From NCBI GenBank assembly GCA_001275005.1, contig JWZX01002641.1, forward strand, positions 1 through 55,807: a stretch of 55,807 nucleotides of DNA, read 5' to 3'. This stretch comes from Chrysochromulina tobinii (Eukaryota > Haptophyta > Prymnesiales > Chrysochromulinaceae). The position numbers were made by a program, and so were the translations under genes. Shown piece after piece: positions 1 through 9,500 of the stretch. The notes under the pieces were generated by a model that was not told the DNA's origin, made no database searches, and saw only the letters and a list, made by a program, of their open reading frames with translations. Within the stretch, counting starts at the first letter, position 1; each line of letters starts with the position of its first letter.

Positions 1-13
1 TGTGTGTCTCTCT

Positions 14-75
<62 letters not shown>
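1..75. repeat. CT/GA dinucleotide microsatellite
   Basis: An almost pure CT run fills the first 75 bases, interrupted only near its left end. It reaches the window edge, so its full length is unknown. Confidence 0.95.
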
Positions 76-79
<4 letters not shown>

Positions 80-722
80 ATGTAACTCAGGTCGGAAGTG
101 AATCAGGCATGAGTGGCATGTCGGAGATGTCATGAACGCGTACCTGTGCGGGGCTGCGAGGCGCACACGGAGCCGCGTGAGGCGTGTGCGGTCGTTGGAC
201 GTTGCCGTATTACGTGCCGCTGCGCCCGGCCATGGTCCAGCGCCCCATATGCGCACTCGGACCGGTAGCGCAGAGCGGGGCGAGGCGGTGCGGAACATCG
301 GCCTGATGCCCGGCCCCCTTTACTGATGTTTGGTTTTATGGTTGGGCCGTTTTCTAACCGTTCACCGCAGAGCGACGCCGCGTGCGAGCGTACGACGCGA
401 GTCACGACCGCAGGCTCCACCCACCGGGGCGCGACCCGGGCGTCCCGGGGTCCACCGTCCACGGGAGCACAGGATACACGGATTGTCATCCCGGAAATCG
501 CCCGGTGTTGATTCGAGCGCGGAAGCAGTCCGAGCGCGCAACCGCAACCGCACAGGCGACAGTCACGCCGCAGTCTGTCGCCGCCATGACGCACGCCCGC
601 GCACACCCGCACGACACCCGGCACACACGACAGTTCAAAGCGCGCGACGAGCGGGTGCAGCGTGCGGACACTGCGTGGACACCCCCTTCGCGCCTTCGCC
701 TTTTGGATGCTTGCGCCAACGT
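76..722. other. Gene-free GC-rich stretch
   Basis: Short open frames exist on both strands but none has a recognisable domain or convincing composition. It is the 3' flank of the dioxygenase-like gene on the minus strand. I see no RNA gene here. Confidence 0.5.
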
Positions 723-2153
723 CTACGTCGTCGCGAGCCCGCCCATCCAGCCGAGCAGACTACCACCAAAGTGGCCGACAAGGCTGAGAGCGCCCTCAGG
801 ATGATCCCACACGTTGACGACAGTGTACCAGCCGACGCGTACGATGTACACGAGCTGCTTGCGCCACGAGTAGCCCGTGAAGCTTTGCGTGCCCGAGCTC
901 AGCGCGAACCAGATCGCGGCTGCGAGCGTGTGCACGCTCGGCTCCAACGGTTGCCACTCCCACGGAGCCGCCGTGGCGTCAGGAAAGACTGTGGGGAACT
1001 GCACGCCCCCCGGGCGCTCGCCTTCGGTCTGGTTGTCGTGCAGCGGGATGAGGCCCGTCGAGCGGCCGCCCACGAAGACCGCGTTGTCGCCCGAGAAGCT
1101 CAAGATCAAACGGAGGCAGCCGCCAACAGAGGGGTCGTCACAGTCGAGGGCCGTGGCTGAGTGAGCCGTCTCGCCAGAGAAAGCAAGGATATCGCCCGGT
1201 CGCATCTCACCAGCCTCGAGCACCTGCCCTGGCCGGCTAAGGACACCCGAGTCCTCTAGCAGAGCGTCCTTGCGGTAGGACGTGCCATGCAGCGCCTCGA
1301 GCCCTGCAGCGGCACGCTCGGCCCTCGCCGCCGACGATTCGTTGAGCGCTGCGAAACGGAAGTGCCTCGAGGTGAAGTTGGTCAACGGCATCCACAGGCG
1401 CACGACGGCGGCGCGGGAAGGGTCGCGCCGGCCCACAGGGATGTACGCGTCGTCCGTGTGGAAGCCGGTCGTGCCGCACGTTTGCGAAATACCGAGTGTC
1501 GTCGCAAACCAGCCAGATGGCTTGCGGAAGTTGGCGAGCCCCTCCGTCGGCTCGCAGACTTGCAGCGTGGTGGAACGCAGCAACGCGGCAGCGATGGCCG
1601 TCGTGGGCGCGCTTTCGGCGAGCTCGCGCCCACACACGGACGTATGGTGCAAGAGAATGCTCTTCTGTGCGCAGTAGAAGTTGGCAATCAGCCGCGAGTA
1701 GATGACGTCCCACGTGTTCGGGTGCTTGAACACGTCGCTCGCGAGTGCGTGCAGCCGCTCGAGCCACACGGCGTCGAGAATCCCCGGAAGAATCACGGAA
1801 CCGTCGCGCTCGAAGGCGGCAATCTCCTCCTCGGTGAGCGGTCGCAACGGCGAAGCTGAGCCGAGGCCTAGCTCCTCGGGAGGCACGCAGCTCTGGCTGC
1901 CCGGCCGTGTGAAGAGCAGAGCTGCGAGTATCTTGGCGAATTGATCGCTGAGGGTGGCGGCGAGAATGCAAGGAAACACCAACAGCCAACCGACGCGGCC
2001 GCAGCAGCGGCGCTTTCTGCTGGCTACCTTAGGTCGTGCGGCACTGAGCGCCATTGTGGAGAAAGATCCGCAAATGGGTCGGTAGGCGCCGGTCGGGAGT
2101 GCCGACGAGGAGAGGCGGAGAGCTTCGAAGTTCTTCCTGGCAAGTTCTTCCAT
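723..2153 (-). CDS. Phytanoyl-CoA dioxygenase (PhyH)-like 2-oxoglutarate/Fe(II) oxygenase, membrane-anchored
   Basis: Single-exon gene of about 476 residues. The core carries the iron-binding H-x-D of the PhyH fold in GFHTDDAY, and a distal His (ETAHSATALD) followed by an Arg (CLRLILSF) in the places expected for the third iron ligand and 2-oxoglutarate binding. A hydrophobic stretch near the N-terminus (WLLVFPCILAATL) follows an Arg/Lys-rich n-region, so the protein probably enters the ER as a signal-anchored form. The first ATG in frame is at 2153. An internal Met at 2054 would put the hydrophobic segment closer to the N-terminus and is a fair alternative. The family hydroxylates lipids, amino acids or small metabolites, and the substrate cannot be told from sequence. 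The C-terminus has further hydrophobic segments (AAAIWFALSS, GWYTVVNVW). Confidence 0.75.
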   Translation of the reverse strand: MEELARKNFEALRLSSSALPTGAYRPICGSFSTMALSAARPKVASRKRRCCGRVGWLLVFPCILAATLSDQFAKILAALLFTRPGSQSCVPPEELGLGSASPLRPLTEEEIAAFERDGSVILPGILDAVWLERLHALASDVFKHPNTWDVIYSRLIANFYCAQKSILLHHTSVCGRELAESAPTTAIAAALLRSTTLQVCEPTEGLANFRKPSGWFATTLGISQTCGTTGFHTDDAYIPVGRRDPSRAAVVRLWMPLTNFTSRHFRFAALNESSAARAERAAAGLEALHGTSYRKDALLEDSGVLSRPGQVLEAGEMRPGDILAFSGETAHSATALDCDDPSVGGCLRLILSFSGDNAVFVGGRSTGLIPLHDNQTEGERPGGVQFPTVFPDATAAPWEWQPLEPSVHTLAAAIWFALSSGTQSFTGYSWRKQLVYIVRVGWYTVVNVWDHPEGALSLVGHFGGSLLGWMGGLATT

Positions 2154-2164
2154 ACTTGGTCGTA

Positions 2165-2196
2165 TTTGAAGCCCCACGGAGACGCGGGGCTTCAAA
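2165..2196. repeat. Perfect 11-bp inverted repeat upstream of the PhyH-like gene
   Basis: TTTGAAGCCCC and its exact reverse complement are separated by 10 bases. The element lies 12-43 bp upstream of the first ATG of the minus-strand oxygenase gene, so it would sit in the 5' leader or core promoter. A transcribed copy could form an 11-bp stem. Confidence 0.7.
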
Positions 2197-2320
2197 CGCG
2201 CGAGGCTCCAGGCAAATCACCCAGGCGACGGGGCCGACACGGCGCTCAAGGACGTACAACAAATTCCTACTGAGGAGTAGCATCTCAGCCCATTTCCGCA
2301 GCGGAGCGCCCTCATGTGCT

Positions 2321-2339
2321 GAGTGAGTGACACTCACTC
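2321..2339. repeat. Palindrome GAGTGAGTG-a-CACTCACTC
   Basis: Two 9-bp arms flank a single central base, followed by further CACT repeats. It could be a dyad protein-binding site in the upstream region of the PhyH-like gene. No function is known. Confidence 0.6.
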
Positions 2340-2527
2340 ACTCATTCACGCCCTCATGTGCATGCTGGCTAGCTTGTCTTGTGGTCCATTAAGGGTCCAT
2401 GCCTCACGCCATCTCGGCCGCGCCTGCACCTTTCACCGATGCGGTAGGGTCCCCAGAGCACTTGAAGACCCAAATTTGTGGGCGCGCTCTCCCGCGAGGG
2501 CCTTGTTCGACTCCTCAACGTGTCGCG

Positions 2528-3286
2528 CTAGAGACCGGCGCCGAAAGAGTGCAACCTGCCAGGTGGTACGCGTTCGAACTGCACTCGAACCGGATCCTTC
2601 ACGGCCGTCTTGGCGAGCGCATAAGCCTTCAGCCTCTCCGCGCGCAACGTCGTCTCCTCGTGAACGACCCAACGCCGGTCCGGTCTTGAACCAACCGCGA
2701 AACCCGTTTTGGGTCGGAACCAAATGTCCTTGAGTGTATTCGATACCCGCGGCCCCGGCTGAGGTTGCGCAAACAGTTTCGAGGTTGTCCTCCCATAGTC
2801 CCGCTGCGAGAGTGTCATTATCATTTGGCCGGCTGATGGTGCATTCACATGCACGTCCATCGGGCTGGTCGCGGGTCGCTCGCACAGCATCCACGAAGGT
2901 GGCATGCGCGACGCAAGGTTCGGCGCGTTCATGTTGGGCCACGGCCGGCTAGTGCCGATATCCGCGCCCGCCGGCCGACGCGCCACGATGGGCTCTGACG
3001 CCGGCCCAAATCTGCTTTGCCAGTGAGCGCCGTAGGTGGAAGAAGTCGTGGAGTAGCTGTCATGGCTTGGAATGATGTCGGGTGGCTGGTTGTTGCCATA
3101 CTGCGTCACTTTAAGATGATGCGACTCGGAGAAGAATGTGTCACCCGGCGATTCTACCGGCATCGCATCGTTCTTGACCCAATCCATCGCGTCGGTCGGA
3201 CCACCGAATGCCAAGGAGACGCGGTACCTGCGGACGTCCGACGAACACGTCCAAAAAAACAGAACCCCAAGCGTTTTCCTCTTCAT
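2528..3286 (-). CDS. Doubtful 252-residue open frame, unknown
   Basis: This ATG-started frame begins only 11 bases beyond the stop of the channel-like gene on the same strand, where a 3' UTR is expected. The predicted product starts with a basic, hydrophobic stretch (MKRKTLGVLFFWTC) that could mimic a signal peptide. I recognise no domain, and composition is not clearly coding. It may be part of the channel gene's 3' UTR or noise. Apart from this and the two inverted repeats, the region 2154-3297 shows nothing I can name. Confidence 0.2.
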   Translation of the reverse strand: MKRKTLGVLFFWTCSSDVRRYRVSLAFGGPTDAMDWVKNDAMPVESPGDTFFSESHHLKVTQYGNNQPPDIIPSHDSYSTTSSTYGAHWQSRFGPASEPIVARRPAGADIGTSRPWPNMNAPNLASRMPPSWMLCERPATSPMDVHVNAPSAGQMIMTLSQRDYGRTTSKLFAQPQPGPRVSNTLKDIWFRPKTGFAVGSRPDRRWVVHEETTLRAERLKAYALAKTAVKDPVRVQFERVPPGRLHSFGAGL

Positions 3287-3297
3287 ACTTCAGTTTC

Positions 3298-6186
3298 CTA
3301 CGCTTCGAAATACACGCGAGCCGCGCCAACTGCACTTACCTCCTCATCATCGAAAAGCCGAAAGTGCCTCACCCGCGACGGCGAGGGACTGCGGGTGTCT
3401 GTCTCCGAGCGGTACACCCTGCTGATGCTCCTAGCTTGCGTCGGCGAGCCGTGCAGCGACAGCCCGCCTTCGCTTAGAGTGACAAACTCCTCTAGGAAGG
3501 CTTCCGCTTTGCTCGGGCCGAAGAGTGGCACAGCCGAGCTGTTGCCTTCGGCAACATCGACCTCAAAACCGTGCTGCTGTTGGTAAAAGCGCATGAGCTT
3601 GAGCAGTCGCCCCTCGTGCGCGCGCCGCGAACGGATGCTCTCGTAGACATAAATGGTCGTGAACAGCAGCCACGCCGTGGTGCACACCGCCGCGGCGGTC
3701 AGGTCGACCGTGCGCGCGAGCTCCTCAGAGAACGCTCCCGCAACCGCCGACGCAGCAACGTGGCACGCGGTGACAAAAACGAGGAGGGCAAACAAAGCTG
3801 TGACGAAGACATCGAGGCGTGTCGAGCGTCGTCCCGGAGGTTGGACGCTCGCAATGTACGTCCTGTGCATCGCCGCGACCAGCAGCAGCACGACGTCAAT
3901 GGTCATCCGATCCGCAAGCTGCGTCGTTGGCTCCTGCAGCGAGAACACGAGGCATGCGAGCAGTCCGATGCCAAAGGGCGGCACGGCCACGCTGGCTAGA
4001 TAGCACGCGTCATGCGAACGCGTCAATGGGATGTGCACGTATGCCTGCGACTGGCCGCGATAATTGCTGTAGCAGAGCCGCTCACGCAGCGTGCGCACGC
4101 CGGCCACGTGCGGGCAGTCCGCAACGAAGGCAAAGCTTGGCAGATGGATGTGCGCATAGTCGACGTGCACCAAGTCGGGTGTGCCGTCGGGCAAGTCCTC
4201 GCGCAGGGGCACTAGCTGCGCGACGTCCGAGCCCGCCGTCAGCGTTAAGCTGATGCTCAGGATCTGCACGTCCAGCGGATAATCGCGCAAATCAACGTCG
4301 AGTTGCAATCGCGCGGTCAGGCTGCGCGTACAGAGCAGCATCGGTCGCCCGCAGCGGCCGCGATCTTCAGAGACCATCACCTTCCACGGTCCCCAGACCT
4401 GCTCGTGGGCCGAAGTTGCTTGCAGCGTCGGCATGAATTTGCGCGATGACCAGTGGATGTCGTTATCGACGAGGCACAGCCCGCGGGTATCTGGCGGCAC
4501 CACGATGTGGTCGTCCTGGTGAGACTCGTGCAACGTGGTGCAAGTGAGTCCTACCGAGAAGCTGCGCGTGGCGACATCGAGCGCACACAAGCGACGGATG
4601 GAGACGTGCAGCTGCACTTGAGTCACGCTGGGAGCGACCGCAAGCAGGTCTGGGGACCGTGGTGGCTGATCTACTGCCAGCACCTCGACCACTGCAGGGC
4701 GTGCTCCCGCTGCTGCCAACTTCGTGGAAGAGTCCGTCGCAGAGGCCTTTGCACACGAGGGCACGGCCGTCTTCTTGGTTTGTCCTGCAGCTGTAAATCG
4801 GACACGTTGCTCCTCCAGCCGCCTTTCATAATCGCTCGGGGTGGCCACATTGGCTTGCTGTTTGGGCCGCGTGCTGGCCGGCGCCGTGGCCGGCGCTGTA
4901 GCCAGCACCGTAGCGGGCGCTGCGGCGGGCGCTGCGGCCGGCGCCGCGGCTGGCATCGCGGCGGGCACTCCAATCGGCACCGCGGCGGGCACCGCGGCCG
5001 GCACCGTGGTCACCCCTTCCTGCTTTAGCGGCGCCGAGGTCGTCGGCTGCGGCTTTGCTTGATTTGGCTCAGCGGATGAAGATGCATCCGAAGCTGCCCG
5101 AGCTACACCCGCAGCGCGCTGCTGCTTTCCTGGGTTGGGCTCGATGGACGAAGGTGCATCTGAGGCTGGCCGTGCTGCTACACCCGCAGCGAGGGCTGTC
5201 CGTGCTACACCCGCAGCGAGGGAGACTTCTGCAGCCTTCGTGGAGCTGCTTGCAGGAGGCGGCGGCTGGAAAACCGCCGCCGCATCCGACTTGCTCGAGG
5301 TTTGGGCCGGTGCAACCTTGCTCAAGCCGCCGGCATCTGCCTTGCAAACAGCCACCGAGGACTTCACCGTTGAGGATGCTGACGATGTGACGTCTGATGC
5401 CTTTCTTACCGGAGCAGCGTTGGTCTTGGATCCTGAGGAAGCAGCTCCTCTCTGAGCTGCTCTTGTGGGGTGCTGGAGGCCGGGATCGCCCGTGGCTGCG
5501 GCGGTGCTGAGAGGCAGAGACGAGGCAGATGACGGTCCTCTGCTAAGTTTGGGAATCGACGCTGGACGAACGGGATCCTGGCCCTCGAGGAACGCCCCAG
5601 GGGGAGGCAGTTTCAGTGGCGGCACTACTGACGCTGGTGGAGGTGTCCATGGCTTACGCGCTTCCAACTCCGGTGATCCATCAGGGTGCACTTCTTGAGT
5701 CGACGGCGCATCCGGAATGCCCCATCCAGCAGGATTGTCTTTGCCGACGAGACTGTTCAGAAATCGTGCGAGTGGGTCAATGTCTGCTGCGGGAGTCGCC
5801 GGTTCTGGAGCTCCAGGCTCTTGAGCTGCAGCTTCATCGGTTGGCAGGTCTGCGGCTGGTGCGGTCGCGTCTTCCACAGGCACGGTCGGGGCAGTAGCTG
5901 CCTCTGTGGACGATGGTGCGGCTGCCTCGGAGGACGATGGCGCGGCTGCAGCAGGCCGAGCGAGAGCTGGTGCAGCTGGTGCTGTTTCAAAGGCGCGGTT
6001 CATCGCATCGCGGCACGAGCTAGTGAGAACCTCCATCGGGTCCGCGCTCAGAGCTGACTGCTTGCGCGGCTGTCGAGCTGGGCTTGCAGCCCGTGCCGCA
6101 GGCTCCTGCTGCCGAAGTGCGATTCCGGGCCTGGCCGCCGGCGCCGCAGTCCGAGTCGGGCCGGACTGCGGCCCCCCGGCCGCCAT
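3298..6186 (-). CDS. Pentameric ligand-gated ion channel (Cys-loop family)-like protein with long disordered N-terminus
   Basis: Single exon, 962 residues from the ATG at 6186. About the first 500 residues are Ala/Pro/Ser-rich and low in complexity, with Ala-Pro repeats. The ligand-binding fold follows at roughly 520-720. Its best mark is DLRDYPLDVQIL, matching the loop after beta-6 (family pattern F/YP-x-D-x-Q). The two cysteines that name the family are absent at the expected positions, as in prokaryotic members. Four membrane segments come next: YLASVAVPPFGIGLLACLVF, then a second starting TIDVVLLLVAAM, then VFVTALFALLVFVTACHVA, then TAAAVCTTAWLLFTTIYV. This 4-TM order after a beta-rich domain fits the family. 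The gene is head-to-head with a second channel gene. Ligand and ion selectivity are unknown. Confidence 0.7.
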   Translation of the reverse strand: MAAGGPQSGPTRTAAPAARPGIALRQQEPAARAASPARQPRKQSALSADPMEVLTSSCRDAMNRAFETAPAAPALARPAAAAPSSSEAAAPSSTEAATAPTVPVEDATAPAADLPTDEAAAQEPGAPEPATPAADIDPLARFLNSLVGKDNPAGWGIPDAPSTQEVHPDGSPELEARKPWTPPPASVVPPLKLPPPGAFLEGQDPVRPASIPKLSRGPSSASSLPLSTAAATGDPGLQHPTRAAQRGAASSGSKTNAAPVRKASDVTSSASSTVKSSVAVCKADAGGLSKVAPAQTSSKSDAAAVFQPPPPASSSTKAAEVSLAAGVARTALAAGVAARPASDAPSSIEPNPGKQQRAAGVARAASDASSSAEPNQAKPQPTTSAPLKQEGVTTVPAAVPAAVPIGVPAAMPAAAPAAAPAAAPATVLATAPATAPASTRPKQQANVATPSDYERRLEEQRVRFTAAGQTKKTAVPSCAKASATDSSTKLAAAGARPAVVEVLAVDQPPRSPDLLAVAPSVTQVQLHVSIRRLCALDVATRSFSVGLTCTTLHESHQDDHIVVPPDTRGLCLVDNDIHWSSRKFMPTLQATSAHEQVWGPWKVMVSEDRGRCGRPMLLCTRSLTARLQLDVDLRDYPLDVQILSISLTLTAGSDVAQLVPLREDLPDGTPDLVHVDYAHIHLPSFAFVADCPHVAGVRTLRERLCYSNYRGQSQAYVHIPLTRSHDACYLASVAVPPFGIGLLACLVFSLQEPTTQLADRMTIDVVLLLVAAMHRTYIASVQPPGRRSTRLDVFVTALFALLVFVTACHVAASAVAGAFSEELARTVDLTAAAVCTTAWLLFTTIYVYESIRSRRAHEGRLLKLMRFYQQQHGFEVDVAEGNSSAVPLFGPSKAEAFLEEFVTLSEGGLSLHGSPTQARSISRVYRSETDTRSPSPSRVRHFRLFDDEEVSAVGAARVYFEA

Positions 6187-6477
6187 TTGGCCTCTTCGTT
6201 TTTAGAGTCCGCAAGTCGATCGTCAGATATGAATGCACGCAGCGCGCGTGTACTGTCCTCCCAGACGATAACTGAATAGCACGGTAGCGTAGCTGTGCCC
6301 AGCAAGTACGACTCGGTTTAGGGTTATGAACACACACCGGGCTCGATGGGACTTACTGAAACGTAACCGGATACCGGTCGAACTTTCCTCAATTTCATTG
6401 ATTACTGTTGATTGTGCCTCCCGAAGCGCGCCCGCCGAGTTTCTGTTCCTGCGCCCGCTTTGGCCTCGCAGACCAGC
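6187..6477. promoter_or_regulatory. Shared upstream region of two divergent channel genes
   Basis: The 291 bp between the two ATGs must hold both 5' leaders and promoters. I see no TATA box I would defend. Co-regulation is inferred from the arrangement only. Confidence 0.4.
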
Positions 6478-8970
6478 ATGGATTCGAAGCTCGATTTTGC
6501 AAAGACAGGAAGCGGTGCTGAGGGTGGCGGCTTGCGCAAGATGTACACGGGGAAGAAAGCCGGCAAGATTGAGCAGCTCGGCAAGGAGAAAACCAAAGTT
6601 TGCCGATCGTTTAGTTCGCGGTCTCGGTGGTGTCCGAAGTGGTGTTGCCTCCCTTTGATAGACCCGCGCACGAGCAAGTTCTTTGCCAGATGGGACGTGG
6701 CGGGCGCCATCGCGCTGTTCTGCACAGCGTTCGCTTGCCCCTACGAGGTGGCCTTTCTCGAGCCCGAGAAAGATGTCACCTCGACGCGCTTCATCGTCAA
6801 TCGCGTCATCGACATCTTCTTCTTCTTCGACATGGTCCTGCAGATCTTTGTTATGTACCCAGCTGAGCGGGTGTTGGAGGTAGATCCCCGAAAGAACGTG
6901 CTGGCGCGCGCAGGGATGATGCAGGTGGTTCCCAAGACAGTGACCGAGATGGTCAAGGAGCACGACAAGATTTTCTTGAACTACTTGAAAACGTGGGCTT
7001 TCGTCGACATCGTCTCCGTCGCCACAGTGGCATTCGATATCATCCCGATGTTTGAAGAGGCGCCTCCTGCGTTTGTCGAGGCTCTGTCGGGCGAGGTTCA
7101 GACGGACCTAGGCGGGACCGATATTACCAGGCTTCGCATCCTGCGCTTTGCTCGCGTGCTGAGGCTCATCAAGCTGGTCAGAGTGGCCAAGGCGTCGCGC
7201 ATCCTTGTGCGCTGGCAGACGTCGATCTCGATCGACTTCTCAACACAGACGATGATCAAGTGCCTCTTCGGATACGTCATCGCAGGCCATTGGTTTGCGT
7301 GCATTCTCGTCATCGGCACCACGACTGCCGACACGCCCCTGTACACGTGGCGTGGTTTCAAGGGCTACTGTGTTCGTAGCGAAGACCCGAACGACATGAT
7401 GAGCACAGACTACCAGCCGGGCAAGGTGTGGGAGTTGCAGCCGGTCCCCTTGTCATTACCAGGAGGTGAGGACTATTCGCACCTGACCGACGTCTGGTGC
7501 GTGAGCGCGTATGACCTGTGGGCCATGTCCTACTACTGGATGATCATGCTCATCTCGGGCGCTTCGGGTGGCGACACGGACTCGCGCATGACAACGCCAT
7601 CCGAGGCGCTCCTCTTCACCGCCCTCACGGTCATCGCATGCTTGCTCAACAGCACCATCGTCGCCTCATTGTGCGACGTGCTCTCCAACATGAACCCCGA
7701 GGGCATCGTCTTCCGCAACAACATGGACCAGCTCAATCGCTACTGCCGGATGAACCGACTCGCCACGCCCACACGCATCAAGCTGCGCGAGTACCTCTAC
7801 CGCGCCAAGCACGTGCAGATGGGCAACTCGCAAAAGGTGCTCATGCAGCTTCTGTCGCACAAGCATCAGGGCGAGCTCTCGCTCCAGGTCAACGGCCCAT
7901 GGCTCACGTCGGTCCCATTCCTGCAGGGCGTCGAGATGGCGTGCTCGGTGCGCATCGCCATGGCGCTCGATCCAATGGTCTTCGTGCCAACAGAGATGCT
8001 CCCCGCCGACGCCCTGTACAACCTGAACAGGGGCACCGTCGTCCACCGCGGCTCGATCCTGCTCGGCGGCTCGGTCTGGGGCGAGGACTGCATCCTCAAC
8101 CGCTCCGACCTGCGTTCACCCCCGGCCTGCGCCCTCACGTACGCCGACGTGCAGCTCGTGACGCGCGCGAGCCTGCTGGCCATCATCAACGAGGAGATTG
8201 AGGGTGGGGCGGTGAACTCAAATGGCGCGCTGGAGAGTGTGTATACATACCCTTTGGCAGCGGGCAAGCTGCACTGGACGGCCGTCAAGCTCGCACTTCG
8301 GCGACTGGGCAAGCAGCTGGCGGACAAGCAGCGAGGCACCTCCGGTGAGGCCAAGCGGGTCAACTGGTCCGAGATGCTCAACAGTCTAGGCAGCATGGAG
8401 GCAGCGGACCCGAGCGAGCTCGCCGAAGCCGAGGAGATGGCAATGCATCTCGCCAAGCTCGAGGAGAAAGAGAAAAAGAGAGAGCGTTCGATGAGAAGAA
8501 TGATGACGTCGAAGCTACAAGGCTTGGGCGGTGGATCTGGCGGACGCGCCAGCTGCAGATCCTCGTCGCCTAATCGATCGCCTTCTATCATCGCCTCTGG
8601 TCGCGACAGAAGACCCTCGTCTCCACTGGAGAGCTCGTCCGAACCATTCAATGTGGAAGCCATGGATCCTGTGTGGCTGGCCGAAGCCGGGAAGATGGCA
8701 AAGCATCTCGCCAAGCTCGAGGAGCAAGGGAAAAGAAAAGATCGATCGATGAGAGGAATGATGACGTCGAAGCTAAGCTTGGGCGGTGGATCTGGCGGAC
8801 GCGCCAGCTGCAGATCCTCGTCGCCTCCTACCGTCGCCTTGAGTGGCGACAGCAAACCCTCGTATGCATTGAGGAGCTCGTCCGAGCCTTCCTATGGGGG
8901 ATCCTTGGATCCAGTATGGATAGACACCCGGAAGGAGCAGAAGCCTCCTGAAGTCGCACGGTGGTTGTGA
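6478..8970 (+). CDS. Voltage-gated cation channel of the EAG/CNG/HCN-like class
   Basis: Single exon, about 830 residues. The in-frame ATG at 6478 is the first usable start, because the frame upstream opens only with TTG. Six membrane segments are visible. S4 is clear at about residues 215-240, with Arg at every third position (RLRILRFARVLRLIKLVR), so voltage sensing is likely. The pore region at about 350-365 reads YYWMIMLISGASGGDT and lacks the GYG potassium filter. A C-linker and a weak cyclic-nucleotide-binding-like region follow at about 430-570. The C-terminal tail holds two near-identical blocks of about 90 residues, each with MMTSKL, GGGSGGRASCRSSS and SSSEP, an internal duplication also visible in the DNA. 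It shares an upstream region with the ligand-gated channel-like gene. A non-selective or unusual cation conductance is inference. Confidence 0.8.
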   Translation: MDSKLDFAKTGSGAEGGGLRKMYTGKKAGKIEQLGKEKTKVCRSFSSRSRWCPKWCCLPLIDPRTSKFFARWDVAGAIALFCTAFACPYEVAFLEPEKDVTSTRFIVNRVIDIFFFFDMVLQIFVMYPAERVLEVDPRKNVLARAGMMQVVPKTVTEMVKEHDKIFLNYLKTWAFVDIVSVATVAFDIIPMFEEAPPAFVEALSGEVQTDLGGTDITRLRILRFARVLRLIKLVRVAKASRILVRWQTSISIDFSTQTMIKCLFGYVIAGHWFACILVIGTTTADTPLYTWRGFKGYCVRSEDPNDMMSTDYQPGKVWELQPVPLSLPGGEDYSHLTDVWCVSAYDLWAMSYYWMIMLISGASGGDTDSRMTTPSEALLFTALTVIACLLNSTIVASLCDVLSNMNPEGIVFRNNMDQLNRYCRMNRLATPTRIKLREYLYRAKHVQMGNSQKVLMQLLSHKHQGELSLQVNGPWLTSVPFLQGVEMACSVRIAMALDPMVFVPTEMLPADALYNLNRGTVVHRGSILLGGSVWGEDCILNRSDLRSPPACALTYADVQLVTRASLLAIINEEIEGGAVNSNGALESVYTYPLAAGKLHWTAVKLALRRLGKQLADKQRGTSGEAKRVNWSEMLNSLGSMEAADPSELAEAEEMAMHLAKLEEKEKKRERSMRRMMTSKLQGLGGGSGGRASCRSSSPNRSPSIIASGRDRRPSSPLESSSEPFNVEAMDPVWLAEAGKMAKHLAKLEEQGKRKDRSMRGMMTSKLSLGGGSGGRASCRSSSPPTVALSGDSKPSYALRSSSEPSYGGSLDPVWIDTRKEQKPPEVARWL

Positions 8971-9500
8971 GCATCGGCCATTGCGCTTGGTTGACAGGCG
9001 CCATATGTCGTGGCTTCGGCGGAAGCCGAGTCCAACGCGCAACGGAGCACGAGTAAGAGAACGATTAATTCGCAACTGTCTCGGTGACAGAAAGGAGAAA
9101 CCTCAATGGGCGGCGGCGGTTTGAGGGTTGTGGAGAGGAACGGGCGGGTGGCTGGCGTATTGTGGTGTGTCTTTCATGTGTTTCAATGGTCGGGTTGGGC
9201 CGGCCCGGAGCGCGAGGATCAGGATGCTGCCGCCTGCGGGCGGGGCGAAAGGCGAAACCCAAACCGGTGACATGTTCCTCCGTGTGCTCCGTTACCGCAC
9301 GGTCCGAGATAGCGTAGTTCCACGTCATGTTCCTATCACGTCATGTTAGTTGTTACAGCTTACACTGTGCGGTGGTTGAAGTAGCAAAATAGGCTATTCA
9401 ACCACGCCAACACAAGGGCGTTGCCGTGTTTGCTGTTTCTCTTTGATTTGGCGATCCACTCGCAGATGATCACGAGATCAGCGCTCCTCGGGCCTACAAG
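8971..9500. other. Intergenic, no gene seen
   Basis: This holds the 3' flanks of two convergent genes. Short open frames are present, but none has a domain or coding-like composition. Confidence 0.5.

Noticed and set aside
330-1160. Open frame of 276 codons at the left end
   Set aside because: Arg/Ala-rich, no domain, overlaps the oxygenase gene on the other strand.
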